28,680 nucleotides of DNA from the IMG/VR virus record IMGVR_UViG_3300021474_000025, positions 1-28,680 of that record. One strand, written 5' to 3'. Positions 12,898-21,002 of the stretch are shown here, in pieces. Below the pieces are notes generated by a model, which saw nothing but the letters and a program-made list of their open reading frames with translations, searched no databases and had not been told where the DNA came from. The DNA comes from a virus. The stretch's first letter is position 1, and the number at the start of each line of letters is the position of its first letter. The translations under genes were made by a program, and so were the position numbers.

Positions 12898-14938
12898 GCT
12901 GTCGCGCGCCGAGTATCAGAACGAATACCACAAGGCGCGTCGGTCCCAACGCCGGGAGATCGGGCTTCCAGATCCCTACACCGCCGAAGAACTGGCGCTC
13001 CGCGCCCGGTGTCGCGACAGCCTGAAGTTCCACCTGCAAATCTGCTACCCCGAAGCGTTCTACCTGCCGTTTTCGCACGAGCAAGACGAAGAGATCGCAA
13101 CGACCCAACGGATCATTGTTGAGGGCGGCCTCTCGGCTCGTGCCGCGCCCCGCGGCGACGGGAAGACTACGCGTGCGGCCCGCGCCGCTCTCTGGGCCAT
13201 CCTGGAAGCCTACCGCGAATTCGTGACGATCGTCGGTGCGACCGAAAAGCTGGGCGAGAAGCTGCTCAAGCTGATCAAGTTCGAGATGGAAAACAACCCG
13301 CTGCTCTGGCGGCTCTACCGTCGGGAGTTGTGGGGGATCGCCCAACTCCGGAACGATGCCAAGCGGTGCATCGGACAACTCGCAGGGGGTGAGCCGACCC
13401 GGATCACGTGGGCCGTCGATCAGGTCGTCATGCCGACCGTTCCCGGCAGCCTGTGCTCAGGCTCAATCCTGACCGTCTCGGGCATCACCGGGGCGATCCG
13501 GGGTCAGATTCACGAGAAACCCGGGGGCCGTGTCGTGCGGCCGTCCCTCGTGCTCTTGGATGACCCACAAACGCGAGAGTCCGCCAAGTCGCCGATGCAG
13601 TCAAAAGACCGCGCAGCCACCATCAACGGGGACGTCCTGGGCCTAGCTGGACCCGGTGTCGCGATTGCCGCGGTGATGCTTTGCACGGTCATTCAGCGCG
13701 GCGACCTGTCAGACACGTTCCTGGACCAGAGTAAGCACCCGGAATGGCAGGGCCACCGGTCACCGATGGTGTACGTTTTCCCCAAGAATGAGGCGCTTTG
13801 GGAGGAGTATCGCGAGAAGCGGGCCGACTCCTACGCCACGCGAAAGAATTGCAGCCTTGCGACTGAGTTCTATCAGGCCAACCGGGAGGCGATGGACGAG
13901 GGGACTGAAGTCTCATGGCCCGAGCGCTTCGACACAGGCGAAGCGAGCGCCCTACAGCACGCGATGAACCTAAAGTTTCGGAACGAGAGCGCTTTCTGGG
14001 GCGAGTATCAGAATGCGCCGCAAGATGAACCGTCGGGCGACCTGGTGATTCTCAGCGCCGACGAGATTATCAAAAAGCTGAGCGGGTTTGCTCAGGGAGT
14101 TGTGCCGGTCAACTCGGACGTCCTGACGGCGCACATCGACATTCACGACGAGGTCCTTTACTACGCCGTCGGGGCTTTCGCGCCCGGCTTCAGCGGTCAG
14201 ATCATTGACCGGGGCACGTTTCCGCCGCAGCCGACCAGCTATTTCACGCTGCGGAAGGCCCCGCGCCGGCTCTCGCACCTTTACACGGGCGTGGCACTCG
14301 AAGCGGCGATCGTCAAAGGCCTCGGCGAGCTGATCGACCAGATTGTCGGCAGGGAGTGGAAGCGCGAGAACGGCACGGTCGCCCGCCTTAGGTTTGTCAT
14401 CATCGACTGCGGCTATAAACCGGAACAGGTCGAGCTGGCCTGCCGCATCTCGAAATATGCCCCAATCCTCATGCCTTCCCGCGGCATCGGCGTCGGCGCG
14501 ACCGATATGCCATTTGCCGAACGCGACAAATACAAGAAGGCCGCCGCAAGGGGCGACAACTGGTACATCTCGGCATCGAATGCGAGCGGCGTCGCGCGGA
14601 TTTGGTTTGACTCCAACTATTGGAAGACGTTTCTGCACGGTCGCCTTTGCACGCCACTCGGCGCGTCTGGGTGCCTCTCGCTGTTCAACGCTAAGCCGGC
14701 GGCACTCGAATGTTTTGCCGAACATCTGACTGCGGAGTTCCCCCGCGAGGTGCTGGCCCAGGGCCGACGCGTCGTGCAATGGGAACTGAGAACAGGTCGA
14801 GACAATCACTGGCTCGACAACACGATTGGTTGTCACGTCGCCGCGTCGCGACTTGGCATGGCACTAGAAGGTCAAGCGCGCGTGCCAGTCACGCGGGCAC
14901 AATCCCGGCCACGAAACCGGGTGAGCTATATCCAATGA
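12884..14938 (+). CDS. Large terminase subunit, GpA type
   Basis: A 684-residue packaging motor and nuclease of the lambda gpA family. The ATPase domain has a Walker A variant APRGDGKTT (residues 88-96), preceded by a P-loop-adaptor-like segment, and Walker B SLVLLDDPQT (221-230). The nuclease half begins around 410 with TAHIDIHDEVLYYAVGAF (Asp419, Asp422), then FVIIDCGYKPEQV (near 506), and a late DNHWLDN motif, giving the acidic cluster expected of an RNase H-like nuclease. It translocates DNA into proheads through the portal and cuts concatemers. ATG 12884 is preferred to TTG 12875 since GGGA lies just before it. The gene overlaps both neighbours (14 bases upstream, ATGA downstream). Length is close to the usual 600-700 residues of the family. 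Confidence 0.93.
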   Translation: MATAELSRAEYQNEYHKARRSQRREIGLPDPYTAEELALRARCRDSLKFHLQICYPEAFYLPFSHEQDEEIATTQRIIVEGGLSARAAPRGDGKTTRAARAALWAILEAYREFVTIVGATEKLGEKLLKLIKFEMENNPLLWRLYRRELWGIAQLRNDAKRCIGQLAGGEPTRITWAVDQVVMPTVPGSLCSGSILTVSGITGAIRGQIHEKPGGRVVRPSLVLLDDPQTRESAKSPMQSKDRAATINGDVLGLAGPGVAIAAVMLCTVIQRGDLSDTFLDQSKHPEWQGHRSPMVYVFPKNEALWEEYREKRADSYATRKNCSLATEFYQANREAMDEGTEVSWPERFDTGEASALQHAMNLKFRNESAFWGEYQNAPQDEPSGDLVILSADEIIKKLSGFAQGVVPVNSDVLTAHIDIHDEVLYYAVGAFAPGFSGQIIDRGTFPPQPTSYFTLRKAPRRLSHLYTGVALEAAIVKGLGELIDQIVGREWKRENGTVARLRFVIIDCGYKPEQVELACRISKYAPILMPSRGIGVGATDMPFAERDKYKKAAARGDNWYISASNASGVARIWFDSNYWKTFLHGRLCTPLGASGCLSLFNAKPAALECFAEHLTAEFPREVLAQGRRVVQWELRTGRDNHWLDNTIGCHVAASRLGMALEGQARVPVTRAQSRPRNRVSYIQ

Positions 14939-15279
14939 CGAAAGATAGAAGCAACGTAGTCCCGATCAAGCGCCGCCCCGGCGTGTCTGATGTATTTGGC
15001 GTAAAGCTGGATGCCCCCGACCTGGACCAACGAAAGTCCGGGCGGCCACCGGGCAGCAAGACGCAGGAGGTCCCCTTCGTTGAGGCTGTCTTGACCCGCT
15101 GTCGTTGCGGAAGCACTGAGCGATCAAAATACACTCACCGACGCGAGCACGCGTTCTCAGGCGTGACTCCAGATGGCGTCGCCTATACGCACACTGTATG
15201 GCACGACACCACGTGTCTAAAATGCGGCCAGCGTCGAGTGGACATTGCGCGAGAGAACAGGGTGCAAAATGCCGACTGA
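14935..15279 (+). CDS. Zinc-ribbon small protein
   Basis: A 114-residue basic protein. The N-terminal third is low complexity (KRRPGVSDVFG, RKSGRPPGSKTQE). A four-Cys ribbon follows: CRCG at about 56-59 and CLKCG at about 94-98, with HRREHAFSGVTPDGVAYTHTVWHDT between, a layout typical of single zinc ribbons. ATG 14935 overlaps the terminase stop codon. It may assist packaging or recognise DNA, but nothing in the sequence names its partner. Confidence 0.6.
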   Translation: MTKDRSNVVPIKRRPGVSDVFGVKLDAPDLDQRKSGRPPGSKTQEVPFVEAVLTRCRCGSTERSKYTHRREHAFSGVTPDGVAYTHTVWHDTTCLKCGQRRVDIARENRVQNAD

Positions 15280-15601
15280 CCTTCCCGAACTGACGGAACG
15301 GATGATCGAAGAGATTGGACCGATCGAGGTGCCCACGTCGCTGTCTTTGCCCGGCGCGACCTTCGCAAACGCTAAGTGCAAGGCTGCCGACGGGACACTC
15401 AGGATCACGGCGAGCACGCACTTCTGTGCGAGCGCCGCCCTCGGCAACGCCAAGGCTAACGTCCAGGTCTGTACCATCGGGCGAGCATTCCTGGCATGGT
15501 GGGAGTCGCTCCAAGGCACGCTGAGCACGGACGGGAAAACGTGGGATTACGAGATCGTCCTGATGCCGTTCAAAAGTGGCGCTCAAACTATCCTGATTTG
15601 A
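15269..15601 (+). CDS. Hypothetical protein
   Basis: A 110-residue protein of unknown function. Sequence begins MPTDLPELTERMIEEIGPIE and continues with beta-like segments containing three Cys (KCKAADGTLRITASTHFCAS, VQVCTIGRAFLAWWESL). AGGGTG lies 4 bases before ATG 15269, inside the preceding gene, which it overlaps by 11 bases. It belongs to the run of small genes between terminase and portal. Confidence 0.5.
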   Translation: MPTDLPELTERMIEEIGPIEVPTSLSLPGATFANAKCKAADGTLRITASTHFCASAALGNAKANVQVCTIGRAFLAWWESLQGTLSTDGKTWDYEIVLMPFKSGAQTILI

Positions 15602-15611
15602 GAGGGCGACA

Positions 15612-15833
15612 ATGAACAGCCCCGGATGGGGAGTGTCGTTCGACCAAGCCAACGCGGCTTTCCTATCGATCGCCGCCGGCTGCCTGAAGATGGGCGAGCC
15701 TGTCGTGCGGCCCGTCTGGGGCCACAATCCTCTGCGCAGGCTCTTCCGCACGCCGCTCTACTACCAGATCGAATTCCGATTAGAGAGCGTCGGCGGGTCG
15801 AACTGGACTCCGCCTGGGAGGGCGACGAAGTGA
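15612..15833 (+). CDS. Hypothetical small protein
   Basis: A 73-residue protein of unknown family (MNSPGWGVSFDQANAAFLSI, then EPVVRPVWGHNPLRRLFRTP). A good GAGAGGG ribosome site precedes ATG 15612. Its TGA shares a base with the next ATG (TGATG), indicating coupling. It is probably an accessory protein; no motif suggests a role. Confidence 0.5.
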   Translation: MNSPGWGVSFDQANAAFLSIAAGCLKMGEPVVRPVWGHNPLRRLFRTPLYYQIEFRLESVGGSNWTPPGRATK

Positions 15834-16018
15834 TGCGGTTTTTCCTCGGCGCGAACGTGAAGGGCGAAGTAGTTTTGTTCGTCCAGCGGGCGGGTGACGA
15901 GCGCCCCGTTCCGGTTTCCGAGTCCGCCGGAACCTGGGACTATTGGATCGATGCTCTCGACAGCGCGGGACTTCCGATGGGCCAATTCGTGCCGGTCAGT
16001 ATTGAAAAGGCGCTCTAG
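15833..16018 (+). CDS. Hypothetical small protein
   Basis: A 61-residue protein reading MRFFLGANVKGEVVLFVQRA then SESAGTWDYWIDALDSAGLP, a mix of short strands and a Trp-rich turn. GGGAGGG lies upstream of ATG 15833. Its TAG is immediately followed by the next ATG without a gap. Unknown function. Confidence 0.5.
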   Translation: MRFFLGANVKGEVVLFVQRAGDERPVPVSESAGTWDYWIDALDSAGLPMGQFVPVSIEKAL

Positions 16019-16837
16019 ATGTTGCGAACCGAATGGCCGGAGCGCTGCGCCCGCGTCGAGGTGCCGGCAAGCGCCTTCGCAGAGTTCCGCAAGGCAATTC
16101 CGGCAAACGCCATCGTTGTCGAGGTGAACGCGCTCACCGACGGGGCCGACGATACCGGTGAGGTCGAAGTCTTCGTCAGCCATCCACTGCTGAAAAAGGT
16201 CGAGCCGGGTTATCTGCCGCCGACGACCATTCCGCAGTTTTCGATGAGCATTTGCGAACGAAGGACCCCCAACACCAAGACTGGGGGCTGGGAATCCGAG
16301 CCAGTGCCCGGCTCTCGTTCGACGCGTTTCCTGAATTGGGGCGATCAACACGACCGTGGAGCGGATGACATGCTTACGAGAGAAGGGCTGGCGGAACTGC
16401 GGAGGGATGCCACCTATCGCAGTGGGATGGGAGAGCGGATCGAAGTCAATCCGGCGATTCTCTTGCAGATGCTCGACGTCTGCGACGCTCACGCCGAACT
16501 GGCCGTGCAGTGCGTCGACTGCAAAGGCCACATGTCGCCCAAGAATCCAGACCTCACGCTTCTCGACCTCGCGGCCCGAACCTGCCTCTGTCCTCGCTGT
16601 AAGGCGCTTCGCGAGCGGGTCCCGAAGCCGAACCAACCAACACGGCCCGGGAACTTTTGGCACAAGTGCGCCTGGCACGGCAACAAGGCCGAGTGGCATC
16701 CCGTCAACGTCGATGCGGGGCATCGCGGCCTGACCGTTTATCACATCGGAAGCGAAGAGGATTACGACGTCTTCGATATCGACGGTGAATGGGGCGCTGA
16801 GATCATCGACCCCGCTCAACCCGCGCCGACAGCCTGA
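16019..16837 (+). CDS. Cys-pair protein, possibly two-part
   Basis: A 272-residue protein of unknown family. Residues 1-80 form one block (RVEVPASAFAEFRKAIPANA, then EVFVSHPLLKKVEPGYLPPT). A low-complexity stretch follows to about 117. The rest is a separate block with a helix (EVNPAILLQMLDVCDAHAEL), Cys pairs CVDC and CLCPRC that suggest a zinc ribbon, and a hydrophilic C-terminus ending in PAQPAPTA. An in-frame ATG at 16370, with GTGGAG eight bases upstream, could give the second block (155 residues) as a separate product. ATG 16019 follows the previous stop directly. Role unknown; placement suggests a packaging or early head accessory. Confidence 0.55.
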   Translation: MLRTEWPERCARVEVPASAFAEFRKAIPANAIVVEVNALTDGADDTGEVEVFVSHPLLKKVEPGYLPPTTIPQFSMSICERRTPNTKTGGWESEPVPGSRSTRFLNWGDQHDRGADDMLTREGLAELRRDATYRSGMGERIEVNPAILLQMLDVCDAHAELAVQCVDCKGHMSPKNPDLTLLDLAARTCLCPRCKALRERVPKPNQPTRPGNFWHKCAWHGNKAEWHPVNVDAGHRGLTVYHIGSEEDYDVFDIDGEWGAEIIDPAQPAPTA

Positions 16838-16842
16838 AGTAG

Positions 16843-16861
16843 AAAGTATCTAAGGTACTTT
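16843..16861 (+). terminator. Small hairpin between accessory genes and portal unit
   Basis: aaagtatc and ggtacttt pair across a 3-base loop (eight pairs including one wobble), followed by tcccgtctcc. It lies in the only gap of this operon and could attenuate transcription or end the accessory unit, but the T tract is poor. Confidence 0.3.
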
Positions 16862-16904
16862 CCCGTCTCCGCAGAATCGGTTGCCCTGTCCAAACTATAA
16901 GGAT

Positions 16905-17138
16905 ATGGCAAACAACGCTGTGGCGATTGCCCAGATTCAGGCCCTGCTAAACACGGGCGCGACGCAGGTCATCGTCGACGGACAGACCGTCACGATCAGC
17001 CCGGCATCGCTGCGCAAGCGGCTCCGTCTGCTGATGGCCTCCGACGACACGAATGCCGGGCGACGTCCGCTCGTGTCGACGGTCAACCTTGGTGGCTATT
17101 GGCGCCCCGACTTCTGTGGGGGCTGTCCGACGCCGTGA
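16905..17138 (+). CDS. gpW-like head-tail joining protein
   Basis: A 77-residue protein whose body (helix, QVIVDGQTVTIS hairpin, then PASLRKRLRLLMAS helix and an RRP tail) matches the layout of lambda gpW: helix, two-strand hairpin around xVxxDGRxVxF, helix. gpW closes the packaged head at the portal and joins the tail. The gene lies between terminase and portal, exactly as in lambda (A-W-B), and is slightly longer than the usual 68 residues. ATG 16905 has AAGGA almost touching it, so a TTG at 16881 remains possible. The stop overlaps the portal start by GTGA. Confidence 0.65.
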   Translation: MANNAVAIAQIQALLNTGATQVIVDGQTVTISPASLRKRLRLLMASDDTNAGRRPLVSTVNLGGYWRPDFCGGCPTP

Positions 17139-18661
17139 AGTTGAAGCCCCCCGCTTGGATTGAAAACCGGCTCTCGCAATTCTTCGGCGAGCATGGCCAA
17201 TCGCGTCTCGGTTATGACGCGGTGAAGTTCGACAACAAGCGCCGCCCGGCGACCGGTCGACTGCTTTGGGAAGAGCGCGAGCTGATGGAAAATCAGCGGC
17301 GCTTGCTCGTCTCCGACACCCGCGACCTTCAGCGCAATTTCACCATCGCCGCTTGGGCGATTCGCAAACACCTCGACTTCGTCGCGTCGTTCAATTTCAA
17401 CTGCCGGACCCCCGACAAGGGCCTCAACGTCGAGATCGAAGCGCTGGTCGAGGAATGGTCCCGCAAAGAAAACTTTGACGCCTGCGCGCGCCACGACCGC
17501 CAGCGGTTCATTCGCTTGCTCGAGGCGCGTCGCTACGTCGACGGCGATATCGGCGTCTTGAAGATCATCGACGGCACGGTGCAGGCGATCGAGGGCGACC
17601 GCATCCGCAATCCGTTCGGAGCGATGGACCTCGTGCCCGACCCGGGCCTCTTGGGCGTCAACCTGAAAGGGTTGATCGAGGGCGCGATTCTTGATGACCG
17701 GGGCCGCACGACCGGCTACGTCGTCAACAAGCGGACGCTCTACGGCGGCTTCATCCCGGAGCGTGTCGTTTCCTCGGCCGACCTGCTCTTGCACGGGTGC
17801 TTCGATAGGTTCGACCAAGTTCGCGGGGTGTCGCCGATCGCCGCCGGCCTCAATCAGTTCAAGGACGTTTACGAAAACTTCGACTTCGCGCTGGCGAAAA
17901 TGAAGATTGCCCAGCTGTTCGGCATGGTGCTGACGCGGGATTCGGATGACGCGCCCGCACCGACATATCCCGAATTCACCGACCCCAGCGTCACTGACGA
18001 CAGCAGCCAGAACCCGGCGAAAACGGCTGCGGAGACCAATAAGGCCCGCTACGAAATCAACTTCGGCCGCGGCCCGGTCATTCTCGACATGGACCCCGGC
18101 GACGATGCGAAGTTCCTGGAAAACAAGACCCCATCGACGGAGTTCAAAGAGTTTACTCAGACGATTATCCAGGTCGCCTTGAAGGCGCTCGACATCCCGT
18201 TCTCGTTCTACGACGAGGCCTACACGAATTTCTTCGGCTCACGCTCTGCGCTGATGCTCTACCTCAAGAGCGCCGAGTTCAAGCAGCACGAGGTGCGCGA
18301 GGTCTTGCGGCATCTCACGGTTTGGAAGCTGATTCTCTGGATCGCCAGCGGCCGCTTGATTTTGCCGCGCGGAATGAGCGTCGCGGACATCAAGTTTCAC
18401 TGGATTCCGTCGGGCGTGCCCTGGTGGAACCCGCAACAGGAAATCACCGCCGAGTTGTCGGCGATCGCCGGCACCTTACAGGACTTCGACGAGATTCGAC
18501 GCGAGCACTTTGGCGACAGCTGGTATGACGTGATCGACCGCCAGGCGGAGCAGCGAGCCTACGCGAAGTCCAAGGGCGTTCCCATCTCCCTGCCGACGAC
18601 ACTGGCCCCACAAGCGGCCGATGACGCGGCACTTCACGAAGTTCCCGGAGCCGCAGCATGA
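17135..18661 (+). CDS. Portal protein, lambda gpB-like family
   Basis: A 508-residue portal protein, forming the dodecameric ring through which DNA passes and to which the neck binds. Family signs: RDLQRNFTIAAWAIRKHLDF near 65-85 (the N-x-x-x-x-x-A-I-R segment after the wing), DGDIGVLKI, EGDRIRNP, a helical stem with VRGVSPIAAGLNQFKDVYEN near 228-250, and GIPFSFYDEAYTNFFGSRSA-like core near 350-370. The C-terminus has an Ala/Pro tail. GTG 17135 overlaps the gpW-like stop (GTGA) with a G-rich stretch upstream; the frame is open earlier, but this start keeps the coupling. It ends in ATGA with the protease gene. Confidence 0.9.
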   Translation: MKLKPPAWIENRLSQFFGEHGQSRLGYDAVKFDNKRRPATGRLLWEERELMENQRRLLVSDTRDLQRNFTIAAWAIRKHLDFVASFNFNCRTPDKGLNVEIEALVEEWSRKENFDACARHDRQRFIRLLEARRYVDGDIGVLKIIDGTVQAIEGDRIRNPFGAMDLVPDPGLLGVNLKGLIEGAILDDRGRTTGYVVNKRTLYGGFIPERVVSSADLLLHGCFDRFDQVRGVSPIAAGLNQFKDVYENFDFALAKMKIAQLFGMVLTRDSDDAPAPTYPEFTDPSVTDDSSQNPAKTAAETNKARYEINFGRGPVILDMDPGDDAKFLENKTPSTEFKEFTQTIIQVALKALDIPFSFYDEAYTNFFGSRSALMLYLKSAEFKQHEVREVLRHLTVWKLILWIASGRLILPRGMSVADIKFHWIPSGVPWWNPQQEITAELSAIAGTLQDFDEIRREHFGDSWYDVIDRQAEQRAYAKSKGVPISLPTTLAPQAADDAALHEVPGAAA

Positions 18662-19962
18662 ACACCAAATTAGAGTTTTTGCGCAAGCGCCCCAAGCATA
18701 GCCGCACGGCTGTCGCCCGCGGTCTGCCGGCGATGGATAACGTCGCCGATGGCGAAGACGACGACGCCGAACCGGTCGTGCGCGATGGGGGAGACTTCGG
18801 AGCCGGACTAATCAGCGGCGTTTCGGTCGCGACCCGCGGCGAGGCTGAAGGGCATGATTTCTGGCTCGACGGGTCGTTTCTCGACAGTCTCGTTAACTCG
18901 ATCAACAGCGATCCGGCCGGAAAAGGGCTGAAGAGCCGCTTTACGCACCCGTCGTTGTCTGGCGACGGCATGGGCTCATTCCTGGGTCGCCTCAAAAACG
19001 CCAGTCGAGACGGCGACGTTGTGCGGGGCGATCTGCACTTGGCAGAGTCCGCGCACGACACGCCCGACGGCAACCTCGCCGGCTATGTGATGGATCTCGC
19101 TGAAGAGGACCCCGCGGCCTTCGGTATGTCCATCGTCTTCGATCACGACGAGGACGACGAGGATGAATACACGATCGCCAACGGTGGCAATCGTGGAACC
19201 GGCACGAAGGGCGAAGGCGGTGCTCTCTGCGACCGCGACGAAATGATGGTGGGCTTCAAGAGCCAAGACGAAAGGAATGTCGGCAACCTGATGCACGCGC
19301 GTCTCAAAAAGCTACGCGCGGCGGACGTCGTCGACTCGCCAGCCGCCAATCCCGACGGCCTGTTCCTGAGTCGCAATACGGTGGCCGCCGAGGCGTCGCA
19401 ACTCGCGTCATACGCGCTCGGGCTCACCGAATCGAAACCCGTTTCCTCTCAGCTCGACATTCACCCCGACAGGCTCCGGGGCTTCCTCGGGCGTTTCCTT
19501 GAATCGAATGGCCTGACGATCACCAAAAAGGGTGCTTCCATGTCCGAACCCGCAAAACAACCCGAAGTGAAGACCGAACAAAAAACCGATCCGACTCCCG
19601 CGCCCGAGGCGCTGTCGAGGGAGGACGCTTTGGCCGCAGCGCGCCAAGAGGCGAAGCGATTCGCCGATGCCTTCGGTGCTCAGGGAGGCGCTTGGTTCGC
19701 GGAGGGCAAGACCTTCGAGGAGTGCCAGGTGTTGCAGCTGGCGGAACTCCGCAAGCAGAACACTGAACTCGCCGAGCGCCTCAAGGCTGTCGGGGGCGGT
19801 CAGCCCGCGCCGGTCAGTTTCGGCGGTGCCGATCCCAAGGCGAAGGAAAGCGATCCGAAGTTTGTGGCGCTGAAGAATGCGTTGGGGTCCGACAGCCTCG
19901 CGCGGTTCGCAGCTGGAATGAAGTTCACGAAGGCGCAGCCGGCGCAGTCGCCGGCCGCTTAA
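18658..19962 (+). CDS. Prohead protease with C-terminal scaffold domain
   Basis: A 434-residue protein of the capsid-maturation protease type. The protease core (about residues 48-180) shows THPSLSGDGMGSFLGRL (His97) and DPAAFGMSIVF (Ser158), the expected nucleophile and base of herpesvirus-like phage assembly proteases. An acidic stretch follows (FDHDEDDEDEY), then DVVDSPAANPDGLF near 223, a possible self-cleavage linker. From residue 295 the protein is Pro/Ala/Glu-rich and helical (DALAAARQEAKRFADAFG, LQLAELRKQNTELAERLKAV), the usual scaffold design. An internal start at 19540 would release that part alone. ATGA overlap with the portal couples them. It should cut the scaffold and capsid protein before DNA entry. 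Confidence 0.8.
   Translation: MNTKLEFLRKRPKHSRTAVARGLPAMDNVADGEDDDAEPVVRDGGDFGAGLISGVSVATRGEAEGHDFWLDGSFLDSLVNSINSDPAGKGLKSRFTHPSLSGDGMGSFLGRLKNASRDGDVVRGDLHLAESAHDTPDGNLAGYVMDLAEEDPAAFGMSIVFDHDEDDEDEYTIANGGNRGTGTKGEGGALCDRDEMMVGFKSQDERNVGNLMHARLKKLRAADVVDSPAANPDGLFLSRNTVAAEASQLASYALGLTESKPVSSQLDIHPDRLRGFLGRFLESNGLTITKKGASMSEPAKQPEVKTEQKTDPTPAPEALSREDALAAARQEAKRFADAFGAQGGAWFAEGKTFEECQVLQLAELRKQNTELAERLKAVGGGQPAPVSFGGADPKAKESDPKFVALKNALGSDSLARFAAGMKFTKAQPAQSPAA
19540..19962 (+). CDS. Nested in-frame scaffold protein (internal start in the protease gene)
   Basis: ATG 19540 lies in frame within the protease gene and has a strong ribosome site, aaaaaggg ending seven bases upstream. The product is 140 residues, begins MSEPAKQPEVKTEQKTDPTP, and covers only the helical scaffold region. 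This repeats the lambda C/Nu3 arrangement, in which the shorter product acts as scaffold in greater number than the protease fusion. Family knowledge supports the design; use of this start is inference from the ribosome site and domain boundary. Confidence 0.65.
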   Translation: MSEPAKQPEVKTEQKTDPTPAPEALSREDALAAARQEAKRFADAFGAQGGAWFAEGKTFEECQVLQLAELRKQNTELAERLKAVGGGQPAPVSFGGADPKAKESDPKFVALKNALGSDSLARFAAGMKFTKAQPAQSPAA

Positions 19963-20058
19963 GGAATCCGTCCCGATGAGGGTTGCTCCGGCCGGGGCAC
20001 CCTCAATCGGGTTGATCACACGAATGAAAACCGGGACGGAACCGAAAAGGTTCCGGTC
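19963..20058 (+). promoter_or_regulatory. Structured 96-nt leader of the capsid gene
   Basis: The space between protease/scaffold and capsid genes folds heavily. A 40-base inverted repeat (19972-20011) forms about 19 pairs with two bulges and no loop. Separately, tccgtcccg (19967-19975) can pair with cgggacgga (20032-20040), excluding part of that stem, and cggaacc (20037-20043) can pair with ggttccg (20049-20055) around gaaaa. The last hairpin covers the AAAAGG ribosome site for ATG 20059. It probably sets transcript processing or translation of the capsid mRNA; a promoter could also be here but none is clear. Confidence 0.6.
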
Positions 20059-20988
20059 ATGGCGAACGCCTATCCGACGCTGTTTGACATTGCGGTTCAG
20101 AACGGGGCCGACCCCCTTGCTGGTCTGATCGACGAAACGATGAAGGCAACGCCGGAGGTTCGCTTGGGCGCTGCCCGAACGATTCCCGGCATTAACTACC
20201 GTGTGAATGTTCGCACGGCGCTCCCGACGATGGCCTTTCGTGCCGCCAACCAGGGCACCGCGTCGACCAAGTCGACTTACGAGAACCGGTTGACCGAATG
20301 TTACAACCTGAATCCGATCTGGCAGTGCGACAAGGCGGTTGCCGATTCGCACATCGATGGAGCGGCAGCCTACATCGCGCTGGAAGGGTCGGCGATGACG
20401 CTGTCGGCGTTCCAGTGGGCGTCGTCGCAGTTTTACTACGGTAACGCTGTCGGCACGGGCAACGACGTCAACGGCTTCCCTGGGCTGATCCAGGGCTACA
20501 ACACCGCGAACATCATCGACGCCGGCGGCACGACCGCGAACACCGGGTCGTCTGTCTGGATGGTGAAGTTCGGCCCGACCTACTGCCAGTGGGTGGTGGG
20601 GCAGAACGGCAACATGAGCCTGACGGACGTCGTCGAGCAGATCCTATTCGACACGAATAGTCTGCCGTATCCCGGCTACGTCCAAAGCTTGATGGTGCGG
20701 CTCGGTCTGCAATTCGGCAATACGAAAACGATCGTCCGTATCAAAAAGCTGACGGCCGACAACCTCTGCACGCTGACCGACAAGATGATTTCGGACGCGC
20801 TCGCGCTGTTCCCGGCGGGTTACGAGCCGGACGTCATGTTTATGACGCGGCGGTCCCGCTCTCAGCTTCGCGACAGCCGCACAGCGACGAATCCGACCGG
20901 CCAGCCGGCACCGATTCCCGAAGAGGCCTTCGGCGTTCCGATCGCCGTCACGGACGGCATCAGCAACACGGAATCCCTCACTCTCTAA
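20059..20988 (+). CDS. Major capsid protein
   Basis: A 309-residue protein right after the protease/scaffold gene, as expected for the shell protein. It opens with NAYPTLFDIAVQNGADPLAGLIDE and TIPGINYRVNVRTALPTMAF, then DKAVADSHIDGAAAYIALEG and a mid-domain NGFPGLIQ (an HK97-like P-domain feature). It ends with PEEAFGVPIAVTDGISNTES, the usual position of the last A-domain strand with a DGI motif. The layout fits HK97-fold capsid proteins of the gp10/BcepB1A-like type (established family knowledge; exact subtype not certain). No obvious cleaved N-terminal delta domain is present, which is consistent with a separate scaffold. AAAAGG before ATG 20059 sits in a hairpin, and a terminator-like hairpin follows the gene. 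Confidence 0.85.
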   Translation: MANAYPTLFDIAVQNGADPLAGLIDETMKATPEVRLGAARTIPGINYRVNVRTALPTMAFRAANQGTASTKSTYENRLTECYNLNPIWQCDKAVADSHIDGAAAYIALEGSAMTLSAFQWASSQFYYGNAVGTGNDVNGFPGLIQGYNTANIIDAGGTTANTGSSVWMVKFGPTYCQWVVGQNGNMSLTDVVEQILFDTNSLPYPGYVQSLMVRLGLQFGNTKTIVRIKKLTADNLCTLTDKMISDALALFPAGYEPDVMFMTRRSRSQLRDSRTATNPTGQPAPIPEEAFGVPIAVTDGISNTESLTL

Positions 20989-21002
20989 TCCCCGCTGACA
21001 TT

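Noticed and set aside
13970-14836. A 288-residue minus-strand open frame
   Set aside because: It lies fully inside the nuclease half of the large terminase, whose motifs are on the plus strand.
15761-16819. A 352-residue minus-strand open frame
   Set aside because: It covers forward genes that have good ribosome sites and stop/start overlaps; no family is recognised and the region is otherwise uniformly plus strand.
19408-20352. A 314-residue minus-strand open frame
   Set aside because: It spans the scaffold, leader and capsid start antisense; Arg/Gly-rich shadow with no motif.
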